Origin: Paragonimus westermani | Taxonomy: Eukaryota > Platyhelminthes > Trematoda > Plagiorchiida > Troglotrematidae | Reading direction: 5' to 3' | NCBI GenBank assembly: GCA_008508345.1 | Contig: QNGE01000432.1 | Coordinates: 124,001-188,000 of the forward strand | Length of the DNA stretch: 64,000 nucleotides | Shown here: positions 35,500 through 46,662 of the stretch, in pieces | Layout: each line of letters starts with the position of its first letter | Position numbering within the stretch: position 1 is the first letter of the stretch | Translations under genes and position numbers: made by a program | Notes under the pieces: generated by a model | What the model saw: the letters and a program-made list of their open reading frames with translations, nothing else | Told to the model about the DNA's origin: nothing | Databases searched by the model: none

Positions 35500-37620
35500 A
35501 CTGCATACATCAGGATGGAGAAGCGAGAACATGTTACTGTTGACACATTCCCCACTGTCCTGTCAGCTTTAGCCCACAGGCCCCTTCAAAGCCTTATTTC
35601 TAATAATTACTGTGCGCCCCAAACAACACTTATAGTTACCCCTACTGGAACTATCTCGTTAAGTCTTATCTGTTACCATTCAGCCTCAGGCCTCCATCAT
35701 CCCTTGCTTAATCTAGGTGATTTCAACGTTCGCACTCTGAAAGAAATAGGTCAGCACTCTGCTATCACACGAATTGTTGAATGCCTGCTACTTCTCGAAG
35801 ACTAGAATTTAGGACAATAGTCAGTGTATTAAATTAACAGCACCCACAGTGTCTCTGATACTGGTCATACACGTTAGTTAACCTCGCGACAGCCGCTATC
35901 GGTAGGGCTGGAGTAGGCATAGTCCTGAACACAACAGCCGCAGCCGCAGTGATACAGTGGATTCCTGTCAACAGTAAACCTTCTGTGGTCAGCTTGGCAG
36001 GTTCTGTTTAGGCCGGATCTAGACGTGTATCTGCTTACTCTCCGGCTGACTGTAGTGACTTCGGTGTCAAAGACACCATTCGCTCGGATCCGGCCGCTTT
36101 CCTTCAGTGGACGCATCGTTCTGATATAGTCATTCTGGGCGGAGAACTGAACACCCAGGTCAACCGTCCTGGTGAGGTCGGGTCTCGTTTAGATGGCAGA
36201 TTTGGGATAACATCACACTGCTCGAAAAGTCACCAGTAGATTTTACAAATATGTGCCGGCACGAGAAATGTTTAGCCCAAATTAGCTTCAGGCATCATGC
36301 GTGTCACTGCTATACATGGTGTCCCCTTCCGTGAATCAGGTTTGGTCACAGATGGACCACATATCTGTTAGTTATAGGTGGCGTGGCTTAGTTCAGGACA
36401 GTCGTCCTTAGTAGGTCACACACGTGAATACGGACTATGCGTTGGTACGCTGTTATTTTGTCCTTGCTTTCTTCGGGCAACGATCCCATCGATCGTAATG
36501 CTTGGCTATGCCGTCAGTACCATACTAGCCTAGGAAGGGAGTTTACGAGTTCTCACTCCAATGATTCTAGTAGATGCTAGACCCAGATCTCACAAGTTGT
36601 TCACGAAGTACTTACTGTAGCATGCGGCACAGTGGTTCTTGAGGTAAACAAACATCGGATCCCTGAGAAGTCGCTGAACTTCTTAGAAGTCAAATGGGAC
36701 ATTCCACCTGGCGATTCTTAAGAGAGGTTTATAAGAGATATCCGTAAGAAACTAGAGCATAGCCTGATCGTTGATCGAGAGGTATGGTTAGCAATGAACG
36801 GCAGGGCAAGGGAAACTACTCTTGCTTCGGCGACAGTGTAAGTGATCCGGTCAGTGAAACTATCAGCAAGGCAGATGATGCACTCAACTACAAAAGTTTC
36901 AAAAGGGTAAAAACGCTGGATGGAGCATTTTGAAGGCCAATTTAGCTAGCTTTCCGCCTCTAATTGGTTGTCGTCGCAAACATGTGATGTAGCACCCCAG
37001 TCACTTGATTCAAGACCGCCCAATAAGAATGAGCTTGGGTGTCAAAATTAACGAGCCTGCTGGCCCGGATGACCTCGTGCCTGCAATTCGCAGAAACGTT
37101 TGATGAAACCTTGACTTGGTTGTTTCAACTAGGGTGGATGATTGAGACCATCGTTCCGTACATGGGTAGCTCGATTACAGTTTTCGTATTCAACAAAGGG
37201 GTCCGGAGTCGAAAACCGTAGAAGAAATAGCTAGGGCTCTAACATCCGTTATACTCCTTCGACTCATCACAGAACAGGCAGTTCAGGCAGGGGCAAGGAT
37301 ACACTGGTGAAATTTTCACTCCTCTAAATTCCAGAACAGCGTCTTGTGTACTAGCAGCACAAAATTGCCATATCTCTCAACCATAAAGGGGTGCTCAACC
37401 AGCAAGTTCAAAGTTAATTAAGCACGCAGGTGCACCGAACAGGTATGAAACGATTTCTGGTGCATCTGGCATGCAGTATGTTAAAAGTTACCAGCGGAGT
37501 CGATCAATTCAAGATCAATGGACGGACGGCCGGCGTTTCGAAAAGCGGCAGTCATATCAGTTTAGGTTCGCTCCAGCTTATCCGACGGTTAACTAGCACC
37601 GACCTGCTGTACTAGATCGG
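35500..37620 (+). pseudogene. RTE-type non-LTR retrotransposon, heavily mutated (endonuclease to early RT)
   Basis: Fragments appear in the family order with many frame changes. GDFNVRTLKEIGQHSAITRI near 35720-35778 is the start of the AP-type endonuclease. Next come YSPADCSDFGVKDTIRSDP and SDIVILGGELNTQVNR near 36036-36163, then HRWT and VIGGVA-FRTVV near 36350-36400 (the usual WTxIDHIAVSYRWRG block). DIRKKLEHSLIVDREVWLAM sits near 36740-36798, then MEHFEGQF near 36920, RACWPG-PRACNSQ near 37050, and LRLITEQAVQAGARI near 37260. Stops and shifts are throughout. The order endonuclease then RT supports a single long insertion rather than scattered pieces. The 3' half of RT, as seen at 20.84 kb, is not recognisable here. 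Confidence 0.82.
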
Positions 37621-38008
37621 CCTCCACTCGTAAGCTTTCTGTTCTTATTCCCTCGGGTTTACACTGGATACGTAATGTGTGAGGGAAACCACAAATGGTG
37701 CACCACAAGTCATTCGTGATTAAAGTCATGAGTAGATGTCCTTTTCTTTCAATCATTGTGAGAGGCTAATCCGGAAAAGAATGCTGTCAGACGTAGTTGT
37801 CCACGATTCACAACCGATTCACCCGACTGTTTACAAGGTTTTCAAAAATTGACCAGTTGGTGGAATTTCAGTTGTTGACTGTCACCGAGGTCAGTGTTGT
37901 CTGATTGCTCAACCCTGACCGGTATCCTTAGAAAAAATTCGTGCAGGCATTTAAATTTCCCTAGCTTTCAAATCTACAATCTCAAGCTTTAGAATCAACG
38001 ACCGCGTT
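37621..38008. other. Spacer between retrotransposon and TIR element
   Basis: No coding frame, RNA or repeat was recognised. It ends with ACTATT (38009-38014), the left member of the direct repeat that brackets the next element. Confidence 0.5.
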
Positions 38009-38014
38009 ACTATT
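38009..38014 (+). repeat. Left target-site duplication ACTATT of the H2B-carrying element
   Basis: ACTATT immediately precedes the first base of the left inverted repeat (38015). The same six bases follow the last base of the right inverted repeat at 38583-38588. This placement is what a cut-and-paste DNA transposon leaves. Confidence 0.7.
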
Positions 38015-38582
38015 GTTGAATAACAGGCAGTTTCGTTGTGGGTAGTATACTACTCACAAGTAGTGTATTACCCACAAGGGACATTCAGGAGCAAAAGAAG
38101 AAGCCCCGAACACGACGGACAAGAAGAGACTATCGAAACAGTGTGTACATGATGTGTGAGAACTTTCACCAAGGCGAATGACCACGTACTGTCACCCAAT
38201 GTATGTGAGTGCATGTCCGTCGTGCAAATGAGTGTACACGTTTGTGGTTTAGTTTTTTATATGACCTATACGGAAGTTTGCGCGATAAACCAACTTGTTG
38301 GCCAATCGTCTTTTGCGGACACAACAACTGGTGCCGTGACCAGGATGGACCTGTCGGAGTACCTTGTAGATGTAGATGGCGTAGGACTCCTTCCTCCTGC
38401 GTTTCTTCTTCTTGTCGACCTTCGGCACCTTGACTTTGGAGGCCTTCTTCGCCGGGTGAAAGTTCTCACACATCATGTACACACTGTTCGGGGCTTCTCC
38501 TTTTGCTCCTGAATGTCCCTTGTGGGTAATACACTACTTGTGAGTAGTATACTACTCACAACGAAACTGCCTGTTACACAAC
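38015..38582. mobile_element. 568-bp TIR element that carries a histone H2B fragment
   Basis: The ends are 98-base inverted repeats (38015-38112 and 38485-38582) that differ at 4 positions. Each contains a near-palindrome around GTAGTATACTAC and a second block AGTAGTGTATTACCCAC. Inside each is another shared block of 30 identical bases (38141-38170 and 38455-38484). The left arm has 28 bases extra between the two blocks. The left interior (to about 38335) is related to the element at 40430. The right interior is replaced by histone coding sequence on the minus strand. Six-base direct repeats flank the whole. There is no transposase, so it is non-autonomous, and I cannot assign the superfamily. 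Confidence 0.8.
38342..38455 (-). pseudogene. Histone H2B N-terminal coding fragment inside the TIR element
   Basis: Minus-strand codons give [20 protein letters not shown] followed by [18 protein letters not shown]. That is the basic N-terminal tail and first helix start of histone H2B, about 38 codons without a stop or shift. Full H2B is about 122 residues; the histone fold after VHP is missing. Beyond it the frame reads into the element ([11 protein letters not shown]), where a few bases may still be diverged H2B. The upstream border falls exactly where the inverted-repeat block ends (38455), and an ATG at 38482 lies in the element arm. The fragment cannot make a nucleosomal histone. A short GGCGAA shared by the H2B start and the left arm could be the microhomology used in capture. 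Confidence 0.88.
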
Positions 38583-38588
38583 ACTATT
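38583..38588 (+). repeat. Right target-site duplication ACTATT
   Basis: This is an exact match to 38009-38014, directly outside the right inverted repeat. Six bases is short enough to arise by chance, but position and symmetry with the repeat ends support it. Confidence 0.7.
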
Positions 38589-39954
38589 ATCAGACATGCA
38601 TACTGTGTTCATTATTGATCTCTGTTGGTACTCACCTTGGTTAGTTGTTCTGTTAAAATTGCTAACGATCAAGCACAGAAAATAAGTTCCATCTCTTCAC
38701 TTTTTTGTGAGTTCAGTCAATATTTTCGAAAGAGTTAACAACATATTGTTCAGGTAAACATAGTCTTCAAATCACGCAGAACGTTGAAGTAGGTAGAAGT
38801 TGTGCATGGTTTATCTAAGTGTTTATAATCAGCTATACCGGTCGTCATTGCATTGACTTTCCATTTTCAACAATTAAGGAGCTGACGGTCAGCATACAAC
38901 TGAACTGCATCATGTTAACTCCGCAAGCTAAAAAAAAATACTGACGATCGATTTCATTGGTATCCTCAGTTTGATTGAAAATCTAAAATTGTTTGGTGTA
39001 GGTTACATATTTGCGTGTTGGTTTGTGTATTTTAGTGATTCTGGGTATATGCAATTAACCAGAAATTGGACAGTTTCCTCGTGCACACTTAGCGAACGTT
39101 CACATTTGTTTACTTCCAGTACACACACCACAAGTGGACAAGTAGCTTGTCATATTCTCCAGTTATCTTGAATAAACACATTTGTTGAGTGGTTTCGTGT
39201 GCCTGCTTTTTGTGTAATTCTTTTAAGCAAACTAAGCTAAAAGCTACAATTCACCGTAGCCACTGGTATACCACACAACTGTCTGTATTCCCCAGTGGTT
39301 TGTATAATCTATGTGTCCTAATTTCCTTAACGGTCAGTGGGGATTCCGAGTCAACTCTTAGTGTTTGATACTCACACTTCCTTTTATGTTGCATCTCCAC
39401 TAAATTATTTGTCCATAAGAGATCATCTGTGCAGTGCAAGTATTTCAGATGAAAACTGAAAGAACCGCTAGTATTTTACATTTATCTTATCTGGCGGGTT
39501 TTTCCGTCAAAAATTTGGTGTAGCGAAGTCTTTCTTCCCGCCGGCGTTATTGTGGAAACAATCACGTGGAAAATAAAACCAAGACGAGTAAGTCCATCTA
39601 TCAAAGTAGGCTTGCTATAAAGAATATAGGCAAATTATTTACATTCTGGCATTACTAAGTAACCTACAGCGATTCCCCCCGATTACTCAGAATCGGCTAC
39701 AGTGATAACGCTTTCATTCACGAATTTTAAGAGGTCGTGAAGACAGACTGACTAAATGAATCTATTTGAAAAAAGTTGTATACAAAAAAGGCTTACGGCG
39801 GATTTGACACTAGTTGTATAAGTACCGTATCACCGTAGCGAAAGCGAGCCTCGTTCGAACGTTAAGATAGCCTAACCTTAGAGACACGTAATGTTGACAC
39901 CTTACAAATCACGGTTAGCGTCTTTTAGTAAAATTTTAGGAAAAAACTAACAGT
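38589..39954. other. Intergenic, no supported feature
   Basis: Short open frames only (66 codons at 38971-39171, minus 62 codons at 39251-39439), none recognisable. There is an A8 run near 38930. No repeat family was identified. Confidence 0.45.
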
Positions 39955-40262
39955 GAGTGATTGGGGATTCAGTTACTTCAAAGTTGAACATGACTTGCAA
40001 TCGATCGCAACGTTTGTTTCAGGTAAACCTTGCAGCCAACCGTTTTCGAAAAGGAGCATCTGACTCAATTTTTGTGCGTAAGTAATGCACATCCTTGCCA
40101 AAGCCCGAGGTGGATTTCCAACCACGCTTTCATGAGGCCACTTTGTTGACCACTGCGCCAGTGATCCCACAAAAGGTAAGACCGGATTATCGTACCTGAA
40201 TTCTCAACCACTTTCAGTTGTGAATAATGACCAGTTTACTCGATCTTCACGGTAAAAAACAT
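39955..40262 (-). mobile_element. tRNA-derived SINE with hammerhead, old minus copy (copy D)
   Basis: The tail (CAAGTTGAAC type, near 39980), the A box (minus TGGCGCAGTGGT, 40147-40158) and leader can be followed. The ribozyme segment (about 40053-40090) has lost the CTGANGA box and stem II pairing. This is one of the oldest copies in the window. The 65-codon minus ORF here is repeat-derived. Confidence 0.75.
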
Positions 40263-40429
40263 TGCTATTTACTTTACTGAGTGTATTCACACTTAGCTGT
40301 GTATTCGCTAGTTTGCTTCGTTACACCCAACAGGTTACCTGGTTGCAAAACTAATTCGAAGAGAGCAGTACTTTTATGTTTCTACAGGGATTAGTTGTGT
40401 TCAGAAAACATGGCATATTTAGACAAGCT

Positions 40430-40720
40430 GTTGCACAAGAGGCAGCCTCGTTTGTGAATACCATATTGCGTACATTCGGAAACTACAAGGCAAGTCTCAA
40501 CGCCAGGAAGACGGTGGACCAGAAGCGAATATCGGAATAGTGTGTGCGCATTATGAGGGCAGTGCCACCAGGGCGAATAACAACGAACTTCCACCCAATG
40601 TCTGTTAGTGCACGTCAGGCATGCATGTGAGTGGACTTATTCGTGGTCTTATGCTGTAACATTTACGGGAGTTCGTGCACTGAACAACTTTGCAGACCAA
40701 GCATCTTTCTCGATCAAAAC
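40430..40720 (+). mobile_element. Relative of the TIR element, without H2B
   Basis: It starts GTTGCACAAGAGGCAG, like GTTGAATAACAGGCAG at 38015. It then follows the left arm of that element, sharing GTGTGT-C, GGGCGAAT-AC-ACG-AC and CACCCAATGT-TGT-AGTGCA in order. It lacks the palindromic end blocks and has no recognisable right end or H2B sequence. It therefore shows the interior before histone capture. Confidence 0.65.
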
Positions 40721-41605
40721 AAAACTAACTGTAATTAGATAATGCGAATAGTGGCGTAAGAAGAAAGGATCCTGTTCTCGCAAATGACAAGCCATGGATA
40801 AATGTGTTTGCTTCATTATCTCCGTGTTAGTTACGTCAGTATTTTCACATTTTTGAATTACTTGTGGGCTATGCAAATTGAGGCAGACTGCTTGTATCCC
40901 TAGATTCTACTTCTGGTGCATTTGTTCCGAAAACCATTTCTGAGCCTAGAATGCTTGCCAGACAGATAATGAATGGCATAGCTGTCGTAAAAATAGATTG
41001 GTAACAGTCAAAGCTAATGAGCAACCAGGTTAGTGTAGAATAACTACTCGCTATTCACGATCAACTGACTGATTATGCCATACTTCCTCTTGAATCGATT
41101 ACCCTAACTCCCTTTTAGTAGACTGTGCTCCTACCACCCCGTAAAAATTGACTTTCATGGCTTGTCTCGCATAAAGTTTTCTCTTGCCATTTGTGGCACT
41201 CGGGAAAGACGTCCACTCACTGTTGAGCTGACCAAAATCGACCATCCCAGAGGGGCAAACCTTTGTGATGTATTGATGTGTAATGTGGGATGGGGATAAT
41301 ATAACCTCAGTGAAATATGCTGAATATTGATTACAAGTAGGTCCTTCAAATTCCCTTTCCAATGTAAACTCTTAAACAGCCTGAACCGTAGTTTTATGTA
41401 CAGCATTCAAAAAGTTGGTTTGTGGGAAACACTCGATTTGTTGAGCAGTATGTCTTAGCTGAGACGTAAGAGATCTAGGCGTCGGCAACTGTTTATGTTT
41501 TGAATACACTGATGACGAAGTTAGCCTGAAAATCAGCACAAATTTCTTTCGAACGCACAAGGTGCATTTTAACGTTTAGTAGCCAAAATCTCAGCAGTCT
41601 TTACG
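40721..41605. other. Intergenic, no supported feature
   Basis: There are three overlapping minus-strand open frames of 62-87 codons at 41099-41560, with no motif. No repeat was recognised. Confidence 0.45.
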
Positions 41606-41641
41606 GTGCATTTCTGGATGTTTCAAAGACTTACCGATAAC

Positions 41642-41796
41642 ATGCTACCACAATTATTTATCCTGCTTTCACTATGCTTTCTGACTGAAAGTGCTAAGTG
41701 TCGTTTTACTAGTTTTTCTAGTTATTTAGAAACATGTAGCCTTTACCGAAGTTACACCGATATCCTTAAAAACATTGCATTTAGTCAAAGGAATCG
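41642..41796 (+). CDS. Putative first exon of a small secreted protein (signal peptide)
   Basis: The ATG at 41642 opens MLPQLFILLSLCFLTESAKC, a textbook signal peptide with hydrophobic core LFILLSLCFL and a likely cleavage after TESA. About 33 further residues follow, including Cys at 20 and 32 and many Ser/Tyr. The frame meets a strong 5' splice site, ATCG then GTAAGA, at 41797, after 51 codons plus 2 bases. Without splicing it would stop four bases later. An in-frame upstream ATG exists at 41606, but the downstream one gives the cleaner signal. The protein is not recognised, and later exons could not be traced by eye. It could be a neuropeptide or a small secreted parasite protein, but that is speculation. 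Confidence 0.4.
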
Positions 41797-41802
41797 GTAA
41801 GA

Positions 41803-44800
41803 CTCTAGTCAGTTGTACTGTGTATGCTCTTACGTGCTAATCAGTTCTGGATATAGCAGATTTTAAAGTTTTCTGCGCCGTTGTTGGCCAGCCGTCAGGC
41901 ATAAACTGGGGTTAAAGGTAAGCTTTTATCGTTGCTACTTGTATTCGCTCAGTAGTATTTATGCTTTTGTTCCTAACAACCTACAGGTGGTAATCAGCGG
42001 TCGTCAGAAGGTCTGTTGGTACGCCTAAGTTTAATGGTGGATTGTCGTCCGTATGCAGTCCCTGCGTTTTGTACTTCACTTACGTCGCACGAGTCAATAG
42101 CCATCGGATTGCTCAGACTTTCCTGACCAACCTGGGTTCCTGCGGATAGGTCATTCCGCCGAACCGTCTGATCTTCAGGTGACTAGGATGTTCAAGAGAG
42201 AGGGCTATCACTCACTTCTTTCTGTCTCGTGAACTTAAGGTTTGATAGAGCTCCATTAATTTTTTAGAATAAAAAGTTGATTAAGTGGGTTTACAAAACT
42301 GACTAATATATCCAGAGAGGAGTGTCGGTGTAACTATGATTTTGATAGGGTTTTCAGATATTGCATATTTAACCTTGTGCATAGGGAAATCCCCCTGATA
42401 AGCTCGAAAAGCAATTTAACCTGGTGCAACGACTACCATGGTATTCAACAGTGTCAGGTTATGCATTTCTATTCCTTAATCTACGTCTTCAGTTCTTTAG
42501 AACTTTGTCTGGATAGGTGGAGTTAGTTACATTTTCAGATATCATACTAAAACATGAAATGTTATTCCGGAGCATATTGCAAGTGTTGCCTTTTTTCATT
42601 GTCTTAAGCATCGGTATTGTTGAGTAAAGTGGAACATCAACAACATGCGCTGACGGTCACTTTGGATGTTTGCTAAAAAAACGTATAAACCAGAACTCAT
42701 TTTTCACGAATCTTGTAGACTCAAAAATTCGCTGAGAAATCTCTCGTTTATTGCGTCCTATTATGTTTATTGTATTACTGTTGTATTTCTCGTTATTATT
42801 GATGATTATTATTGTTTTCTTGTTATTGTATATTATTATTGTATAGTAAGGGTCAGACTATCACTGCTGTTTCCACTACTGCATTTATGTACCGCTTTGT
42901 ACACACTGGTTTAAGTACCAATTCCACTCTATTCTGATGAGTAACTATCACTGTTCCTATAAAATTTGAAAGTGATTCACCCTCACAGAGTGACGTGGAA
43001 AATTATGTTCCAACAAACTTTATCCACAATGGATAATCTCCCAAATTACCTGATGGGTAATGGCTGCATCCGTTTACCATCACTCCAGAAACGTTCGTCT
43101 CATATTATCTAATTTTCTCTTCCTTGGCTATGATATTCAGCAGTTAATTTTGGAAATTACATTCTAAAAAGAATGCACTGCAGTCTATCTCATAGTTTCT
43201 ATAAAGTGTTTTCTCAAAACGAAATCCAGTTTGGTTGTTATGCTGAAGGGTACATTTGTGCAGATTGACAAAAATCGGTTGACACTACGTCCTACACTAA
43301 GGATGAATTAACCAGGCGCTAGATTATGAACATTCTTCTCTAAGTTCCTTTCAGTCCAAATCCTCACCAGAAGATTGAACTGCGCTGGAACAAAATGTTC
43401 ATCTTGTTGTGCTCATTTCTGTAACAACCGGTCTAACAGAATTCGTCACATAGTCACAGAGAGAAGGACTGATTGTCCACTCAGTCGCGAGGCATCCTCA
43501 CACGTATTCTGTTGACGCACATTTACCCATCGCCCTTGACCACGATTAAGTACAAATTAGTTGCCACCTGAAAATATCCTCAGCAAGGCAATCAACTGTC
43601 GTTTTAACAGTAGAACGTAGAGCCTTTTGCTTATTCATAAGATGTCGCACACTGTCTCACGAAACACTTGTACTACTCTGGTTACCCCTCCCAATATCGG
43701 CTAACTGATGAGCCAGCAAATTCACCTGGTTCACTGAATCATCCATCCTCAATCAGCCATGATATTTCGGTCTGTAAAGCAAAGAAATATGTCTGAACGG
43801 TGACATTTTCGATTGCTCGGTCAATCGTATGACCCTCTTACCTCGAAAAACTTCATGTGGCAAAGGTGGTCCAGAAGCTCAAACAATGAGAAATAGTCGT
43901 ATCCATACAAATGGCAATGTGGTCGACCTCAGTGATGCTTCCTCACTAGTTCAGTATGCTTGTAAAGTGAATATCTCCCCAACGACATACCCAAACCATG
44001 CGCATCCACCAACGGGGTTTAATAAAGTGCATCGTCTAGAATCCACGGAATTAATTTACCGTCACGTCAATTAACTCCTTCTTCCAGGGGTTTAAAACAT
44101 AATACGCCGCTTATAAGCACATTCCAGATAGTTCGCTTGTCAAATGGTTAGAACGCAATCGACGTGCAAACCAAATACATTATTACACTTGCACTACTAC
44201 GAACGTCTCATCCATTCCGATCGTGGCCCCCGCAAACGACACGGCAGAGGGGTAAGTAAACAAAGAATGTTAGTCTAGTTACGTACACGAGAATCCAAGC
44301 GATTAAACACCTCGCTGTCACAAAAAACACGAGGTTTATTCAAATTACGGTGGCGGTAATTGCTGCAACAGAACTTGCCTTACTGAGAGTGTATAATTTT
44401 TCGACTACTCAATCAACGGTTGAGCGTTATTCACCAAACTATACCGATTGCGCAATTTCAGACGAATTCTGGCCGATTTTTTTCAGTGACTAAACCTAGA
44501 TGTTACTGTTTCCTTATTGCATATTAGACCACTTCAAACATTTGGCACTTGGTCGACAGATACAGCTCAACCGAAAAAACGGTTCTGGATGCTGCTTCCA
44601 CTTCTATATTATAGTAAAAGTCGGGAAATGCTAAAATTTCGGTAGGCCTGGTCGCCATTGAAATGAAATTGGTTCTGCTACTAAAGTATATTTGGCACTC
44701 TCGCTTTTCTCTTCTAGTAGACGGTTGTCCATCTTAGACTATAGTGCACATTCGGTACTCGGGGATGATTTGTTCAGAATGGTGGCAAAGTGAAACTTAT

Positions 44801-45719
44801 TTCTTACAACCAAAGTGCATCTGCCTTGATTTCTTTTGTCAGTGTCCGCTATTGAAAAATCATTATAAGCTGGCGTTCAGGTTTGCAACGGCATTCGTGC
44901 AAATTTTTACCGTACATTTAGTCAAGTCTCCCTACGGAATCGTTAGAATTTTCCCCATCTAGGAAGTTCACCTTTCTCGCAAGTTCAAGAAGTGCTACAA
45001 ACTCAAGGGTCTTCTAACTGCTTATCTTTGTGGCTATTCGTCTAATGGTTGACATACGCAAAGTACCAATATACTGATTTGATTTTCTGAGGTAGCTGTC
45101 TATTTTAAATGCAACCAGCACAATTCTATGAAAACACCTTCTTTTCTTATGAGTGCGTTTGATTGATTTGCCGCATAAAAGGAAACCGTTCTATGCTCCA
45201 TTGTTTATAATCCTATCCTTTCGGACAACCATAGCAACCGTACTATTGACAACATGCCAAACCTAAACCCGTTGCTGTAGCACGTTATTTAGCAGCTGTT
45301 TTGTATCCGGTTTTGAAAGTGGTTAAATTCTTAGTACGCAACCAGAATTGAAGTGGAACTTGGACTTACTGTGATTCTGTGAGATCCGTGCAAGTCATTT
45401 TACTTAAGTAGCATGAACAGAATGTTTAAACCATCTAGCTTTTATTATGAATTTAAACTGATCAGAGCTTGAGAATACATAGTTGATACTCTGTCAGATT
45501 CCGTTGCATCACCACATTTGTTTGTCGCATGAAACAGGAAACAAATATTCACGTATACGGACCAGTGCCAATTGAATAATGATACGGCCTAGATTACAAA
45601 CAAATTAAGAGGACATAACATACCCGATGCAATTAATAATCCGCCAACTCTGTTCAGTTAAACAGACAGTTCTATGAAAATATAGATATGTGTTCTCAAT
45701 AACCCCACCATGAGTGTTA
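41803..45719. other. Intergenic or intron, low information
   Basis: If 41642-41796 is an exon, its downstream exons should lie here or beyond. No second exon is convincing. An 81-codon frame at 43829-44074 has balanced composition but no motif. The patch at 42000-42200 is richer in GC, yet its translation gave no family. Confidence 0.35.
42760..42846 (+). repeat. ATT/TTG-rich low-complexity tract
   Basis: Irregular TTATTG and TATTATT units dominate about 85 bases. They create an artificial hydrophobic open frame of Tyr, Ile and Val (42666-42914) that should not be read as a gene. Confidence 0.8.
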
Positions 45720-45950
45720 TACACGAGTTTTTGTGTCACAGCTTATCAATAATGCACATCCCTGTCACCGTTGGGACTAAATCTCCATCCATACTTTCAA
45801 GAGGTAGCCGCGGTTATCACCGTGTTGTTGATTTCACATTAGGCACGAATGAATAATCGTATTTGCACGCCCAATCCCATTATCTTGTGATTGGTACCCA
45901 GATTACCTGATTGCCTCAATAGGAGACGTAATAATTGTGCCGCTAATTTC
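45720..45950 (-). mobile_element. tRNA-derived SINE with hammerhead, degraded minus copy (copy E)
   Basis: On the minus strand the leader (from about 45945), CGTGCCTAATGTGA junction, tRNA-like part and a decayed ribozyme end (near 45725-45755, still showing stem I TGCATTA and CTCGTG) can be aligned with copy C. It is head to head with the plus copy that begins near 45969. Confidence 0.7.
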
Positions 45951-45968
45951 AATGGATGACCTCTCGCA

Positions 45969-46230
45969 AAAGACGATTCAACCTGCCGTTATGTCAGGTC
46001 GGGAGCGCGATGGTCAACACGGTTGCCTCACAAAACCATGGCCGAAGTTCTAACCCCGACAGCGGCAAGGATCTGCACTACTGACGAGCTCTAATGAGAG
46101 CAAAACTCGAGTCTAGTGCTTCTTTTCGAAAGAGGCTGGCTGCAAAGTCTATCTTAATGCAAACACTGCAATCAAACGTGACTGATGGTCAACTTGAAAA
46201 TAAACCAAATCCCCGACTAATCATCAGTAG
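45969..46230 (+). mobile_element. tRNA-derived SINE with hammerhead, plus copy (copy F)
   Basis: It lacks the leader but has the tRNA-like part (ATGGTCAACACGG at 46011-46023; decayed B box near 46045), the ribozyme (46075-46119) and the 3' tail ending in CCCCGACTAATCATC near 46225. The ribozyme keeps CTGACGA, stem I, stem II and stem III. Its only core change is AAAA for GAAA at 46102-46105, which removes G12, the general base of hammerhead catalysis. It probably does not cleave. Confidence 0.88.
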
Positions 46231-46293
46231 TCTAAAATGTCGTCTTGCAAGTATATTGAGATAAGTGATCTCGATCTGTCTCCCGGATGTCCT

Positions 46294-46662
46294 AATCGCG
46301 GGGTTATCGATTGGAGTAAACAGGACAGTTACTGTGTCTCCTCTCTAGATGATCGGACAACCTGGTCATTCCTCGCAAGCGAAAGTGGTTTGGCGTTCAG
46401 ATTTGATAACTCGGTGGTACATAATGTGTGGTAATTGGTGCAGTGGTCAACACGGTTGTCTCATAAACGCGTGGCCGGAGTTCAAATCTCGGCCGTAGCA
46501 ATGGTATGCACTATTGACGCGCTCTAGTGAGAGCAAAAATGGATTCATGCGTTTGCTTCTGAAAAAGACCGACTGGACAGTCTACGGGAATGGGAAAACT
46601 ATGACCAAGTGTGGGTGGTGTGTAATCTGTGTAAAAACCAAAATCCCCTACTGCTCAACATT
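46294..46662 (+). mobile_element. tRNA-derived SINE with hammerhead, near full-length plus copy (copy G)
   Basis: This is the best plus-strand view of the full unit: ATCGCGGGGTTATCGATTGG start, about 130-base leader, A box (GGTGCAGTGGTCAACACGG, 46437-46455), B box GGAGTTCAAATC (46474-46485), ribozyme region (46505-46550) and tail to CCCCTACTGCTC. The ribozyme is broken: CTGACGA reads TTGACGC and the stem III strand is lost. It lies tandem to copy F, 64 bases downstream. Confidence 0.88.

Noticed and set aside
38156..38512. 118-codon plus-strand ORF through the TIR element
   Set aside because: Its second half is the antisense of the H2B fragment and its first half is element arm.
42666..42914. 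Hydrophobic membrane-like ORF
   Set aside because: It is created by an ATT/TTG-rich low-complexity tract.
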